Counted from the stretch's first letter, positions 39,981-48,859 are shown. The stretch: 57,985 nt of DNA from Solirubrobacter deserti (GCF_027587175.1 NZ_JAPCID010000051.1:1-57985); one strand, 5' to 3'. The notes: generated from the letters alone by a model not told the origin. Translations and numbers: made by a program.

Positions 39981-41623
39981 CGCTGGTCGGCGTCCTCTCC
40001 AAGCACGGCAAGCACTACGCGGTCACGCCGCTCTTCGAGCCCGGGCCGCGGATCGAGGTCGAGAAGCCGCGCCGCGAGGGCGTCGGCGACCTGGTGGAGG
40101 TGGGGGCGGCCAAGGGCCGGCGGTTCCGGGTCGTGCGCCGGCTCGGCCGGCCCGACGTGGCGCGCGACGTGCTGGAGGGGCTGATGCTCCAGCGCGGGCT
40201 GCGGCGGCGCTTCGATCCGCTCGTGGAGCGCGCGGCGCGGGAGGCGGCACCGGACGAGTCCGGGCGGCGCGATCTGCGCGAGCTGCCGACGTTCACGATC
40301 GACCCGCCGACCGCACGCGACTTCGACGACGCGATCTCCGCCGAGGAGCTCGACGACGGCGCCGTGCGCGTGTGGGTGCATATCGCGGACGTGGCGGCGT
40401 TCGTGCCGGCGGGCTCGCCGGTCGACCGCGAGGCCTTCCGGCGCGGGACGTCGGTGTACGTGCCCGGACTGGTGGAGCCGATGCTGCCGGAGGCGCTCTC
40501 GAACGGCGCGTGCTCGCTGGTGCCGCACCAGGACCGGCTGGCGGTGACGGTGGAGCTCGAGTTCGACGGCGCCGCGGTGCGCCGGACCGCGTTCCACCGG
40601 TCGATCATCCGCTCGGACGCGCGGCTGTCGTACCCCGAGGTGGACGAGCTGTTCGCCGCGGGGGAGGCGGGGCCGCAGGGGCTGGCGGCGGCGCGCCGGG
40701 TGGCGCGGGCGCTGGCGGACAAGCGCGCGGCGCGCGGCGCGCTGACCGTCGAGTCCAGCGAGCCGGAGTTCGCCTTCTCGCGCGAGGGCCACGTGCGCGG
40801 CGTCGAGTCCAGCGAGGCGACCGAGTCGCACGAGCTGATCGAGTTCCTGATGATCGCCGCCAACGAGGCCGTCGCCGACCTGCTGGAGAAGCGCAAGCTC
40901 GCCGGCGTCTTCCGCGTGCACGAGCCGCCCGACCCGGCGCGCGTGGAGCACCTTCTCGACCAGCTCACGTCCCTGGATCTGCCGGTGCCGCCCGCGCCGG
41001 AGCACCTGACCGCCAAGCAGGCCGGCGAGCTGGTGGAGGAGGCCGCGCGGCGCGTCCACGGCCCGGCCTACACGTCGCTGATCCTGCGGTCGCTCAAGCA
41101 GGCGCGCTACAGCGCCCGCAACCTCGGCCACTTCGGCCTGCGCTCGGAGCGCTACTGCCATTTCACGTCGCCGATCCGCCGCTACCCGGACCTCATCTGC
41201 CACCGTGCGCTGCTGAACGCGCTGGGGTTCGACGAGCCGACGGTGCGCCCGCACGACCTCGAGCCCGCCGCCGAGTGGTGCTCGCAGCGCGAACGCGACG
41301 CGATGAGCATCGAGCGCGCCGCCGACAACGTCGCCCGCGCCTTCCTGCTCGAGTCCGAGCTCTTCCAGACCAGCTGGCAGCGCGAGTTCACCGGCGAGGT
41401 GCGGGGCGTGATCGGCGCGGGCGCGTTCGTCGCCTTCGACGGCTTCGAGGGCCTGCTCCCGGTGCGGGCGCTGCGCGACGACTGGTGGGACCTGAACGAG
41501 CAGGAGACGATGCTGGTCGCCCGCTCGGGCAAGCGCATCCGCATCGGCGACGAGGTGACCGTGCAGGTGGAGAAGATCGACGCGCCGCGAGGGCGCGTCG
41601 ACCTCCTGCCGGTCACGCTGTGA
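39977..41623 (+). CDS. rnr: RNase II/RNase R-family exoribonuclease
   Basis: 548 aa, shorter than RNase R (700-800 aa). The N-terminal cold-shock part is reduced; the RNB catalytic domain is complete with TIDPPTARDFDDAIS (Asp cluster binding Mg), VHIADVAAFV and CHFTSPIRRYPDLICHRAL. A C-terminal S1-like domain (FTGEVRGVIGAGAFVAFD...) follows. It degrades RNA 3'-5'. TTG start overlaps the ctpA stop by 4 bp. Functional links with smpB/tmRNA, found 4 kb downstream, are known for RNase R. Confidence 0.88.
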   Translation: MTLVGVLSKHGKHYAVTPLFEPGPRIEVEKPRREGVGDLVEVGAAKGRRFRVVRRLGRPDVARDVLEGLMLQRGLRRRFDPLVERAAREAAPDESGRRDLRELPTFTIDPPTARDFDDAISAEELDDGAVRVWVHIADVAAFVPAGSPVDREAFRRGTSVYVPGLVEPMLPEALSNGACSLVPHQDRLAVTVELEFDGAAVRRTAFHRSIIRSDARLSYPEVDELFAAGEAGPQGLAAARRVARALADKRAARGALTVESSEPEFAFSREGHVRGVESSEATESHELIEFLMIAANEAVADLLEKRKLAGVFRVHEPPDPARVEHLLDQLTSLDLPVPPAPEHLTAKQAGELVEEAARRVHGPAYTSLILRSLKQARYSARNLGHFGLRSERYCHFTSPIRRYPDLICHRALLNALGFDEPTVRPHDLEPAAEWCSQRERDAMSIERAADNVARAFLLESELFQTSWQREFTGEVRGVIGAGAFVAFDGFEGLLPVRALRDDWWDLNEQETMLVARSGKRIRIGDEVTVQVEKIDAPRGRVDLLPVTL

Positions 41624-42830
41624 CGAGCCCGTTCGGGTTGATGACGAACTTCACGGACTCGCCCTGGTCGAAGTCCTTGTAGCCCTGCGGGGCCTCGTCG
41701 AGCGAGATCACCTGCGCGTTGACGGCCTTGGCGATCTGCGCGCGGCCGTTGAGGATCGCCTGCATCAGGTCCCGGTGGTACTTCATGACCGGGCACTGAC
41801 CGGTCGCGAAGCTGTGCGACTTGGCCCAGCCGAGCCCGATCCGGATCGACAGCGAGCCCTGCTGTGCGGCCTCGTCGGACGCGCCCGGGTCGCCCGTGAC
41901 GTAGAGCCCGGGGATGCCGAGCTTACCGCCCGCGCGGGTGAGGTCCATTAGGCTGTTGAGCACGGTCGCGGGGTGCTCGGACTCCGAGTCCGCGCCGTGG
42001 CCGCGGGCCTCGAAGCCGACCGCGTCGACGCCGGCGTCCACCTCCGGCACGCCGAGGATCTGCTCGATCTGGTCCTTCGGGTCGCCCTTGGAGACGTCGA
42101 CCGTCTCGCAGCCGAACGACGCCGCCTGCTTCAGGCGCGCCTGGACCAGGTCGCCGACGATCACGACCGCCGCGCCGAGCAGTTGCGCCGAGTGCGCGGC
42201 GGCGAGCCCGACCGGGCCCGCGCCCGCGACGTACACGGTGCTTCCGGGCCGCACGCCCGCGGTCACGCACCCGTGGAAGCCGGTCGGGAAGATGTCCGAC
42301 AGCATCGTCAGGTCGAGGATCTTCTCCATCGCCTGCGCCTTGTCCGGGAACTTCAGGCAGTTGAAGTCGGCGTATGGGACCATCACGTACTCGGCCTGCC
42401 CGCCGACCCAGCCGCCCATGTCGACGTAGCCGTACGCCGCGCCGGGCCGCTCGGGGTTGACGGTGAGGCAGATGCCCGTGTCCTGCTGCTTGCAGTTGCG
42501 ACAGCGCCCGCACGCGATGTTGAACGGCACGGACACCAGGTCGCCCTCGTCGAGGAACTCGACGTCGCGCCCCTTCTCGATCACTTCGCCGGTGATCTCG
42601 TGCCCGAGGATCAACCCCTCGGGTGCGGTCGTGCGGCCGCGGACCATGTGCTGGTCGGAGCCGCAGATGTTGGTCGAGACGATCCGGAGGATCACGCCGT
42701 GATGGCATTCGCGGCCGACGTTCTCCTCCGGCACGCCAGGCCCAGCCTGGACGGTGAAGCTCGGGAAGTCGATGGTCTGCACCTCGACCTCCCCGGGGCC
42801 CATGTAGGCGACCCCTCGATTGTCAGCCAT
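41613..42830 (-). CDS. fdhA: glutathione-independent formaldehyde dehydrogenase (zinc MDR)
   Basis: 405 aa. Catalytic zinc site NICGSDQHM and GHEITGEV; structural zinc Cys set ACGRCRNCKQQDTGIC; Rossmann motif VAGAGPVGLAAAHSA. The N-terminus (NRGVAYMGPGEVEVQTIDFP) and FPTGFHGCVTAGV match the Pseudomonas-type formaldehyde dehydrogenase/dismutase, which binds NAD tightly and needs no thiol cofactor. It oxidises formaldehyde to formate. Convergent with rnr (11-bp overlap). Confidence 0.9.
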   Translation of the reverse strand: MADNRGVAYMGPGEVEVQTIDFPSFTVQAGPGVPEENVGRECHHGVILRIVSTNICGSDQHMVRGRTTAPEGLILGHEITGEVIEKGRDVEFLDEGDLVSVPFNIACGRCRNCKQQDTGICLTVNPERPGAAYGYVDMGGWVGGQAEYVMVPYADFNCLKFPDKAQAMEKILDLTMLSDIFPTGFHGCVTAGVRPGSTVYVAGAGPVGLAAAHSAQLLGAAVVIVGDLVQARLKQAASFGCETVDVSKGDPKDQIEQILGVPEVDAGVDAVGFEARGHGADSESEHPATVLNSLMDLTRAGGKLGIPGLYVTGDPGASDEAAQQGSLSIRIGLGWAKSHSFATGQCPVMKYHRDLMQAILNGRAQIAKAVNAQVISLDEAPQGYKDFDQGESVKFVINPNGLVTA

Positions 42831-42888
42831 ATGGCGCGCGTACCCGTCGGGAAGGCCACGGCGCTTTAGCTCACGCGGACGCGGTCCG

Positions 42889-44229
42889 ATGCACTACGTC
42901 GTGGCGGTTCCTGCGTACAAGGGGTCATTCGGTGAAGAGCAGGCGACGCGGTTGCTGTGGCGGGCGGGGTTCGGTCCCAAGCCGGGGCAGGCGGCGGAGC
43001 TGGCCAAGCTCGGCCTGCGCGGCGCGATCCGTTCGCTGACGCGCCCGGAGTCCAGGCGGCTCGTCGGGCCCAACCCGGCCGTGGACGGCGCGCCGCTCGC
43101 GCCGCGCGACGCCTGGGGACACGACCACCTGTGGTGGCTGGACCGGATGGTGCGGACGGAGGCGCCGCTCGTCGAGCGCATGACGCTCGTCTGGCACGAC
43201 TGGTTCGCGACCTCCAAGGACGGCGTCCCGCAGAAGCTGATGCTGCGCCAGAACGCGCTGCTGCGCCGGCACGCGCTCGGCAACTTCGAGCGGCTCGCGG
43301 TCGACATCACCAAGGACCCGGCGATGCTGCTGTGGCTCAACGGGACGGCCAACAACGTCTGGAACCCGAACGAGAACTACGCCCGCGAGCTGCAGGAGCT
43401 GTTCTGCCTCGGCGCGGGCAACGGCTACAGCGAGGGCGACGTGCGCCAGCTCGCGCGGGCGCTGACCGGGTTCGCCAACGACTGGACGGACTCCGGCCCG
43501 ACGCGCTTCCGCTACGAGCGCAAACTGCACGACGACAGGGCCAAGCGCATCTACGGCAAGAAGGGCAAGTTCACGTGGCAGGAGGGCGTCCGCCTCGTCA
43601 CGCGACACCGCCGCCACCCGGACTTCTTCGTCACGAAGCTGTGGGGCTACTTCATCCCGACCAAGCCGTCGCCCGCGACGCGCAAGCAGCTGGCCAAGCT
43701 CTACCTGAAGTCCGGTCGTGAGGTGCGGCCCGTGCTGGAGGCGATCCTCGCGCACCCGGACCTCTACGACGCGGGCAAGCGGATGGTCAAGCCGCCCGTC
43801 GTCCAGTGCGCGGGCATGCTGCGCGCCGTCGGCCGCGGCATCGACACGCCCGCGTGGTCGTGGATCTGCGACGCCGCCGGCCAGTACCTGTTCCTGCCGC
43901 CGAACGTCTCCGGGTGGGACGACACGCGCTGGCTGGACACGGCCACGTTCCGCGCCCGCTGGCTGATGGCCCAGCACATCTGCGAGCCCGCCCGCCTGAA
44001 CCCGGACACGCAGACCGCGCCCGCCGATCCGGCGCAGCTGGTGGACCAGGCCGCCGCGTTCCTCGGCTCGCCCAAGCTCAGCGGCCCCGTCCGCGCAGGC
44101 CTCGAGCGCTACGCCGCCGACACGCTGGCCACGGCCGACAAGGACTGGAAGCAGAAGACCTACCCGGTGCTCGCGCTGAACGCGCTCCGCATGCTCGTCG
44201 CCACCTCCCCCGACTACCTCACCGCATGA
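42889..44229 (+). CDS. DUF1800 protein
   Basis: 446 aa. Typical DUF1800 segments: ATRLLWRAGFGPKPGQ, LVWHDWFATS, WLNGTANNVWNPNENYARELQELF-type region (NENYARELQELFCLG), and RALTGF. No clear signal peptide is seen at the chosen ATG. DUF1800 and DUF1501 genes occur together in many bacteria but their biochemical role is unknown. It is coupled to the following DUF1501 gene by ATGA. The frame is open ~70 bp further upstream; ATG 42889 is the first sensible start. Confidence 0.85.
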   Translation: MHYVVAVPAYKGSFGEEQATRLLWRAGFGPKPGQAAELAKLGLRGAIRSLTRPESRRLVGPNPAVDGAPLAPRDAWGHDHLWWLDRMVRTEAPLVERMTLVWHDWFATSKDGVPQKLMLRQNALLRRHALGNFERLAVDITKDPAMLLWLNGTANNVWNPNENYARELQELFCLGAGNGYSEGDVRQLARALTGFANDWTDSGPTRFRYERKLHDDRAKRIYGKKGKFTWQEGVRLVTRHRRHPDFFVTKLWGYFIPTKPSPATRKQLAKLYLKSGREVRPVLEAILAHPDLYDAGKRMVKPPVVQCAGMLRAVGRGIDTPAWSWICDAAGQYLFLPPNVSGWDDTRWLDTATFRARWLMAQHICEPARLNPDTQTAPADPAQLVDQAAAFLGSPKLSGPVRAGLERYAADTLATADKDWKQKTYPVLALNALRMLVATSPDYLTA

Positions 44230-45572
44230 ACACTTGCTGCACCGAACACGCCCGCGCGTCCGCCGGCCTGCCCGCGATCGAGCCCGGCATGCCCGAGCCC
44301 GCGGGCACGGGCCTCTCGCGCCGGAACTTCCTGCTGCGCAGCGCCGGCCTCGGCCTGGCCGTCTACGGTGCCGGCAAGCTCGCGAAGCTGCCGGCGTTCG
44401 AGACCGGCGTCGCGCACGCCCAGGGCGCGCCGCAGGGCACCGTGCTGCTCAACGTCTTCCTGGACGGCGGCGTCGACAGCCTCTCCGTGCTGGCCCCGGT
44501 CGAGGACGCGACCTACCGCCGGCTGCGCCCGCGTCTGGCGCTCAACGACGGCCGCCCGTTCGCCGAGGACCCGCGCCTGCGCTGGCATCCGTCCGTGAAC
44601 GCGCTCGCCGACCTGCACGCCGAGGGCAAGGTCTCCGTCCTGCCCGCGGTCGGCTACACGGGCGCCGACCAGTCGCACTTCACCTCGCGCCACTTCTGGG
44701 AGGTCGGTGCGCTGGACGCCAACCTGCGCACGGGCTGGCTCGGCCGCGTGCTCGACGGCGTCGGCGCGCCCGACAACCCGCTGCAGGGCGTGTCGCTCGA
44801 CGGCCATCTCGCACCCGCGCTCGCGACCGCCCGCAACCCCGTCGCCGCGATCGCCAAGCCGGAGGAGTTCGGCTTCTGGGCGCCCGGCGCGTGGGGACCC
44901 GCGGACGAGCTCGCCGTGCCCGCCTTCACGCAGATCGGCCGATCGTTGCAGGGCTCCGGCGATCCCGCGATCGCGCAGGCCGCGCGCGCCGCCGCCTTCG
45001 CCGGCACCGTGCGCGACGCGCTCGCGCCGCTGGGCGCCGACGGCAAGCCGCTGTACGCGCCCGCCGCCGCCTACCCGCAGACCGCGGACAACTTCCCCAA
45101 GCGGCTCGCCGGGTTCGCCGCGATGCTCGCCGCCGGCCTCCCGATCCGCGCCGCCTCCGTCCGTGCGCCCGGCACCTGGGACACGCACGCCAACCAGCAG
45201 GAGACGATGCCCAAGAACCTCCAGCTCACGTTCGACTCGCTGCTCGCGTTCCAGCGCGACCTCGAGGCGCGCGGGCTCGCCGACCGGGTGCTCACGCTCG
45301 TGTGGTCGGAGTTCGGGCGCCGCGCGGCCGAGAACGGCTCGGGCACCGACCACGGCGCCGCCGGCGTCGGCTTCCTCATCGGCACGCGCGCCGCGGGCCG
45401 CATGATCGGCGAGTTCCCGGGCGTGGACAAGCTCGACGCGGGCGGCAACCTGCGCGCCACCTCGGACTTCCGCGGGCTCTACGGCGCGCTGTGCGGCGAC
45501 TGGTTCGGCGTCGACCCGGCGGCGGTCCTGCCCGACGCGCGCGGCCTCGGGAAGCCGGTGATCCTCAAGTGA
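44226..45572 (+). CDS. DUF1501 protein, Tat-exported
   Basis: 448 aa. Twin-arginine signal: LSRRNFLLRSAGLGLAVYGAG, with a cleavage-like VAHAQG about 45 residues on. The rest is a DUF1501 (sulfatase/alkaline-phosphatase-like) fold: LLNVFLDGGVDSLSVL, SHFTSRHFWEVG, TWDTHANQQETMP and WSEFGRRAAENGSGTDHG. Exported already folded, possibly with a bound cofactor. Overlaps of 4 bp on both sides make an operon with DUF1800 and a cupredoxin. Confidence 0.87.
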   Translation: MNTCCTEHARASAGLPAIEPGMPEPAGTGLSRRNFLLRSAGLGLAVYGAGKLAKLPAFETGVAHAQGAPQGTVLLNVFLDGGVDSLSVLAPVEDATYRRLRPRLALNDGRPFAEDPRLRWHPSVNALADLHAEGKVSVLPAVGYTGADQSHFTSRHFWEVGALDANLRTGWLGRVLDGVGAPDNPLQGVSLDGHLAPALATARNPVAAIAKPEEFGFWAPGAWGPADELAVPAFTQIGRSLQGSGDPAIAQAARAAAFAGTVRDALAPLGADGKPLYAPAAAYPQTADNFPKRLAGFAAMLAAGLPIRAASVRAPGTWDTHANQQETMPKNLQLTFDSLLAFQRDLEARGLADRVLTLVWSEFGRRAAENGSGTDHGAAGVGFLIGTRAAGRMIGEFPGVDKLDAGGNLRATSDFRGLYGALCGDWFGVDPAAVLPDARGLGKPVILK

Positions 45573-45919
45573 GGCGCTTGCTGTTCATCTTCGCGCTGCT
45601 GTACCTCGCCGCCCCCGCGCAGGCCGCGGCGCCGCAGCGCCTGCTGGTCGAGGCGACCGAGTTCCGCTTCACGCTCTCGCGCACGAACGTCAAGCCCGGC
45701 GCGGCCATCGTCCAGCTCGCGATCCGGGGCGAGGATCCGCACGACCTCAAACTGCGTCAGATCGGCAAGGTCCGGGCGCAGATCGCCTCGGTGCCGGAGA
45801 CGCTGCCGGGCGGTGTCGCCGAGTGGCGGGGCAAGCTGAGCAAGGGTCGCTGGGAGCTCTACTGCTCGATCGAAGGGCACAAGCGGGCGGGCATGCGCGC
45901 CGTGCTGAACGTGAGGTAG
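45569..45919 (+). CDS. secreted cupredoxin-like copper protein
   Basis: 116 aa with a Sec signal (LLFIFALLYLAAPAQA). The late segment ELYCSIEGHKRAGM has the Cys-x5-His-x4-Met order of a type 1 copper loop, and the first His ligand is likely in EDPHDLKLRQ. So it is a small blue-copper electron carrier on the outer side of the membrane. GTG start overlaps the DUF1501 stop by 4 bp, implying a joint function, perhaps electron transfer to or from the DUF1501/DUF1800 proteins. Confidence 0.75.
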   Translation: MRRLLFIFALLYLAAPAQAAAPQRLLVEATEFRFTLSRTNVKPGAAIVQLAIRGEDPHDLKLRQIGKVRAQIASVPETLPGGVAEWRGKLSKGRWELYCSIEGHKRAGMRAVLNVR

Positions 45920-45939
45920 TTGCCTGTCAAAATGGAGGT

Positions 45940-46380
45940 GTGGCCGATATCGCCAACAACCGCCAGGCTTCCTACAAGTACAACCTGCTCGACAAGTGGG
46001 AGTGCGGCCTCGTGCTCACGGGCACCGAGGTCAAGTCGCTGCGCGACAAGAAGGCGGTCATCAAGGACGGCTACGCGACCGTCTACAACGGCGAGGTCTG
46101 GCTCCACAACGTCCATATCGCGCCGTATCCGCAGGCCACGCGCGAGAACCACGAGCCCGAGCGCCCGCGCAAGCTGCTCATGCACCGGCGCGAGATCGAG
46201 AAGCTGATCGGCAAGACCAAGGAGAAGGGCCTCACGCTGGTCCCGACGCGGCTCTACTTCAAGGGCCGTCACGCCAAGGTCGAGATCGCGCTCGGTCGCG
46301 GCAAGGACGCCAAGGACAAGCGGCACTCGATCAAGGAGCGCGAGATGAAGCGCGAGATCGAGCGCAGCTTCAGGCGGTGA
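45940..46380 (+). CDS. smpB: SsrA-binding protein SmpB
   Basis: 146 aa, complete. NNRQASYKYNLLDKWECG, LVLTGTEVKSLRDKKAVIKDGYA, RENHEPERPRKLLMHRREI, and the basic C-terminal helix that mimics the tRNA anticodon (KRHSIKEREMKREIERSFRR). It carries tmRNA to stalled ribosomes. GTG 45940 is the only sensible start; GGAGG at 45934 is almost adjacent, so spacing is unusually tight. The partner ssrA lies 5 kb downstream in this window. Confidence 0.95.
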   Translation: MADIANNRQASYKYNLLDKWECGLVLTGTEVKSLRDKKAVIKDGYATVYNGEVWLHNVHIAPYPQATRENHEPERPRKLLMHRREIEKLIGKTKEKGLTLVPTRLYFKGRHAKVEIALGRGKDAKDKRHSIKEREMKREIERSFRR

Positions 46381-47206
46381 AGCCCAGGTCGAGCGGCCCC
46401 TGCGGGATGATCCGCTTCGGGTTCAGCTCGTCGTGCGTCGTGTAGTAGTGCTCCTTGACCTCGTCGAGCGCGAACGTCTCGGCGACGTGCGGCTGCGCGT
46501 AGAGGTCCCGGGTGTACCGGAGCAGGTTCGGAAATTCGATCAGGCGCTTGCCGTTGCAGCGGAAGTGCGTGTGGTAGACGGCGTCGAAGCGCAGCAGCGT
46601 GGGGAGCAGGCGCCAGTCGGCGAGCGTGATGTCGTCGCCGGCGAGGTAGGTGCGGTCGGCGAGCAGGGCCTCCAGGCGGTCCAGCGCGGAGAACACGCCG
46701 CGGAACGCCTCGTCGTAGGCCTCCTGTGAGCGCGAGAAGCCCGCGCGGTACACGCCGTTCTGGAACTCCTCGTAGATCCAGCCGTTGAGCTCGTCGATCT
46801 CGGCGCGCTTGTCGGCCGGGTACAGCGTGCCGCCCGTCCACTCGTCGAAGATCACGACGATGTCGGCGGACTCGTTGTTCACGATCCGCCCGGTCTCCTT
46901 GTCCCACAGGACCGGCACCGAGACGCGGCCCTCGAAGCTCGGGTCGGTGACGTCGTAGCCCTGTTGCAGGAAAGCGAAGCCGTTGATCTCGTCCGCGAAG
47001 CGGCCGCCGGGAAACGCCCAGCCGCGCTCGTCGCGGAACGGGTGCGCATACGAGATGCCGATCTCCAACCCCGTGACCGCCCGAACGATCGCCGCCCGCT
47101 GACTCCACGGGCACGCGAGCGCGACGTAGAGGTGGTGGCGTTCCGGTCCACCCTCAGGGCGGTCGCGGAACTTGCTCTGCTGGCGGACGAAGGCTCCGGC
47201 GCTCAC
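46370..47206 (-). CDS. glutathionyl-hydroquinone reductase-like thiol transferase
   Basis: 278 aa GST-fold protein. HHLYVALACPWSQRA holds the active-site Cys (CPW-type motif), followed by VPVLWDKETGRIVNNESADI, and the C-terminal helical domain with DITLADWRLLPTLLRF. The family (YqjG/PcpF) reduces glutathionyl-hydroquinones. Actinobacteria usually lack glutathione, so another low-molecular-weight thiol may be used; that is inference. Overlaps the smpB end by 11 bp. Confidence 0.88.
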   Translation of the reverse strand: MSAGAFVRQQSKFRDRPEGGPERHHLYVALACPWSQRAAIVRAVTGLEIGISYAHPFRDERGWAFPGGRFADEINGFAFLQQGYDVTDPSFEGRVSVPVLWDKETGRIVNNESADIVVIFDEWTGGTLYPADKRAEIDELNGWIYEEFQNGVYRAGFSRSQEAYDEAFRGVFSALDRLEALLADRTYLAGDDITLADWRLLPTLLRFDAVYHTHFRCNGKRLIEFPNLLRYTRDLYAQPHVAETFALDEVKEHYYTTHDELNPKRIIPQGPLDLGFTA

Positions 47207-47222
47207 GGGTGGAGTCTTACCG

Positions 47223-47315
47223 TCAGGGCTTGCCGGTGAACACGACCAGTCTGCGGAACGGGGGCTTGGACGTGGTGGTGGGTGCTGCGGTGGGAGTGGG
47301 CGCGGTCTGGGTCAT
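47223..47315 (-). CDS. 30-residue small ORF with strong ribosome site
   Basis: Too short for ordinary gene calling. Encodes 30 aa: a Thr/Pro/Ala-rich half (MTQTAPTPTAAPTTTSK) followed by PPFRRLVVFTGKP. The ATG (47313-47315) is preceded at optimal distance by AGAAGGAG. The leader-plus-core look resembles a small secreted or modified peptide, but no modifying enzyme is adjacent. It lies 17 bp downstream of nothing in particular: the GST-like gene starts on its 3' side, so the two could be co-transcribed. Confidence 0.45.
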   Translation of the reverse strand: MTQTAPTPTAAPTTTSKPPFRRLVVFTGKP

Positions 47316-47401
47316 GCGGTGACTCCTTCTGCTGGTTCGATGGGGATCGTACCAAAGGTTCGACGCGCATCGAAACAGCGGAAAGAGCGTGCGAAATGTC
47401 A

Positions 47402-47426
47402 CGAGCGCGCTTGCATCGCGCGCTCG
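47402..47426. terminator. GC-rich hairpin
   Basis: 9-bp perfect stem CGAGCGCGC / GCGCGCTCG with a 7-nt loop, no T-run. It is placed between the small ORF's promoter region and the hairpin after the disulfide reductase. Bases 47316-47497 hold no other gene; the GGTTCGAY motif occurs twice (about 47334 and 47359) and TTCGA-N6-TCGAA once, which may be regulator sites for the small ORF. Confidence 0.35.
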
Positions 47427-47446
47427 CGGCGGCGTAGGGTCGGCTC

Positions 47447-47489
47447 AGACGCGGAGGTCGGAGACGCGAAAGTGGCTCCCTCCGCGTCT
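47447..47489 (-). terminator. probable terminator of the disulfide reductase gene
   Basis: 11-bp perfect arms AGACGCGGAGG and CCTCCGCGTCT with a 21-nt loop, beginning 8 bp after the stop of the leftward flavoprotein gene. There is no U-tract, as is common for terminators in very GC-rich actinobacteria. Confidence 0.55.
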
Positions 47490-47497
47490 CGACTTCT

Positions 47498-48859
47498 TTA
47501 AGCGTCGAGCCTGAGCCAGATCTCGGAGCGGGTGGGGAAGCTCGGGATCGCGTGACGCAGCGTGGCGAGCGGCACTTCGCCGACGACCGCGATCGTCGCC
47601 GCGTGCAGGAAGTCCGCGATCTCCGCGCCGGTCATCGTGCAGCCGACGATGATCTTGCGCTCGCGGTCCACCAGCCACTGCACCGTGCCCGGCTGGTCAC
47701 GGCCGTAGAACGAGCCGCCGGCGTTGCCCGAGGTCGAGGTCGTGACGACGTCGACGATCAATCCCGCCTGCTCAGCGGTCTCGGTCGTGTGGCCGACCGC
47801 CGCGACCTGCGGCTCGGTGAAGACGACGCGCGGGGACAGCGGGCCGTCGGCGCCGTGCGAGAGCGCGTGATCGTGGCCGAGCACGTGGTCGGCGGCCACC
47901 CGGGCCTGGTACTTGCCCATGTGGGTGAACAGCGCGCGGCCGTTGACGTCGCCGAGCGCGTACAGCCACTCGTGGCCGGCCACGCGCATGTGCGCGTCCA
48001 CGTGGACGGGCTTGCCGGGTTCGAGCCCGAGCTGCTCGAGCCCGACGCCTTCCGTCTGCGGCTTGCGGCCGAGCGCGACGAGCAGCTTCTCGCCCGTCGC
48101 CGTGGTGCCGTCGTCCATATGGACGGTGACCATCCCGTCCTCGGCCTGCTCGACCTTGGTCGCCTTGCGGCCCGTGCGGATGTTCACGCCGAGCTTGCTC
48201 AGCGCCTCGGTGAGCTCGATGCAGGCGAACTCCTCCTCATTGGGGAGCAGCCGGCGCGCGCCCTCGATCAGCGTCACCTGGGAACCGAGCGTCTGGAACG
48301 CCTGCGACATCTCCACGCCGACGACGCCGCCGCCCATCACCACCACGCTCTCCGGGACCGTCTTGGTGACCGTCGCGTCGCGGTTGGTCCACGCGCCGTC
48401 GATGGCGTCGAGCCCTTCGATCGGCGGCATCAGCGGGAGCGAGCCCGTCGCCAGGAACACGGCGCGCTTGGCCTCGAGCTCCTCGTCGCCGACGGTCACG
48501 CGCCGCTCGCCGGTGATCACGGCGCGGCCGCGGATGAGCTCGATCCCGCGGTCCTCGAGCCACGGCATCTGCGCGCTGTCGTCGAGGTCGTGGATGATCT
48601 CGTCGCGGCGCGCGAGCACGGCCGCGGCGTCGAGCTCGCCCGTTACGGCCTCCGCCGCGCCCGGGATGCGCTTGACCTCGGCCAGCGCCTCATACGGCCG
48701 CAGCAGCGCCTTCGACGGCATGCACGCCCAGTACGAGCACTCGCCCCCGACGAGGCGATCCTCGACGATCGCGACGCTCAGTCCCTTCTCCGCGAGCCGG
48801 CCCGCGGCCACCTCGCCCGCTGGTCCCGCACCGATCACCACGACATCGAAGCTCCGCAT
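47498..48859 (-). CDS. FAD-dependent pyridine-nucleotide disulfide oxidoreductase (Lpd/MerA-like)
   Basis: 453 aa. FAD motif VVVIGAGPAGEVAAGRLA; redox-active disulfide GGECSYWACMPSKALL (Cys-x4-Cys); NAD(P)-binding VVVMGGGVVGVEMSQAF; second FAD motif YALGDVNG; and a C-terminal dimerisation domain ending HAIPSFPTRSE. The catalytic His-Glu pair of Lpd/glutathione reductase is spaced differently, by an extra SF. No 2-oxoacid dehydrogenase genes are nearby, so it may reduce another disulfide or quinone. 4 bp downstream of mmpL. Confidence 0.86.
   Translation of the reverse strand: MRSFDVVVIGAGPAGEVAAGRLAEKGLSVAIVEDRLVGGECSYWACMPSKALLRPYEALAEVKRIPGAAEAVTGELDAAAVLARRDEIIHDLDDSAQMPWLEDRGIELIRGRAVITGERRVTVGDEELEAKRAVFLATGSLPLMPPIEGLDAIDGAWTNRDATVTKTVPESVVVMGGGVVGVEMSQAFQTLGSQVTLIEGARRLLPNEEEFACIELTEALSKLGVNIRTGRKATKVEQAEDGMVTVHMDDGTTATGEKLLVALGRKPQTEGVGLEQLGLEPGKPVHVDAHMRVAGHEWLYALGDVNGRALFTHMGKYQARVAADHVLGHDHALSHGADGPLSPRVVFTEPQVAAVGHTTETAEQAGLIVDVVTTSTSGNAGGSFYGRDQPGTVQWLVDRERKIIVGCTMTGAEIADFLHAATIAVVGEVPLATLRHAIPSFPTRSEIWLRLDA

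Noticed and set aside
47403-47489. two strong hairpins considered as CRISPR-like or repeat elements
   Set aside because: Each occurs once and the stems differ; better explained as terminators or local secondary structure.
47498-48859. dihydrolipoamide dehydrogenase as a firm gene name
   Set aside because: The C-terminal His-Glu motif spacing is altered and no dehydrogenase complex genes are near, so only the superfamily is claimed.
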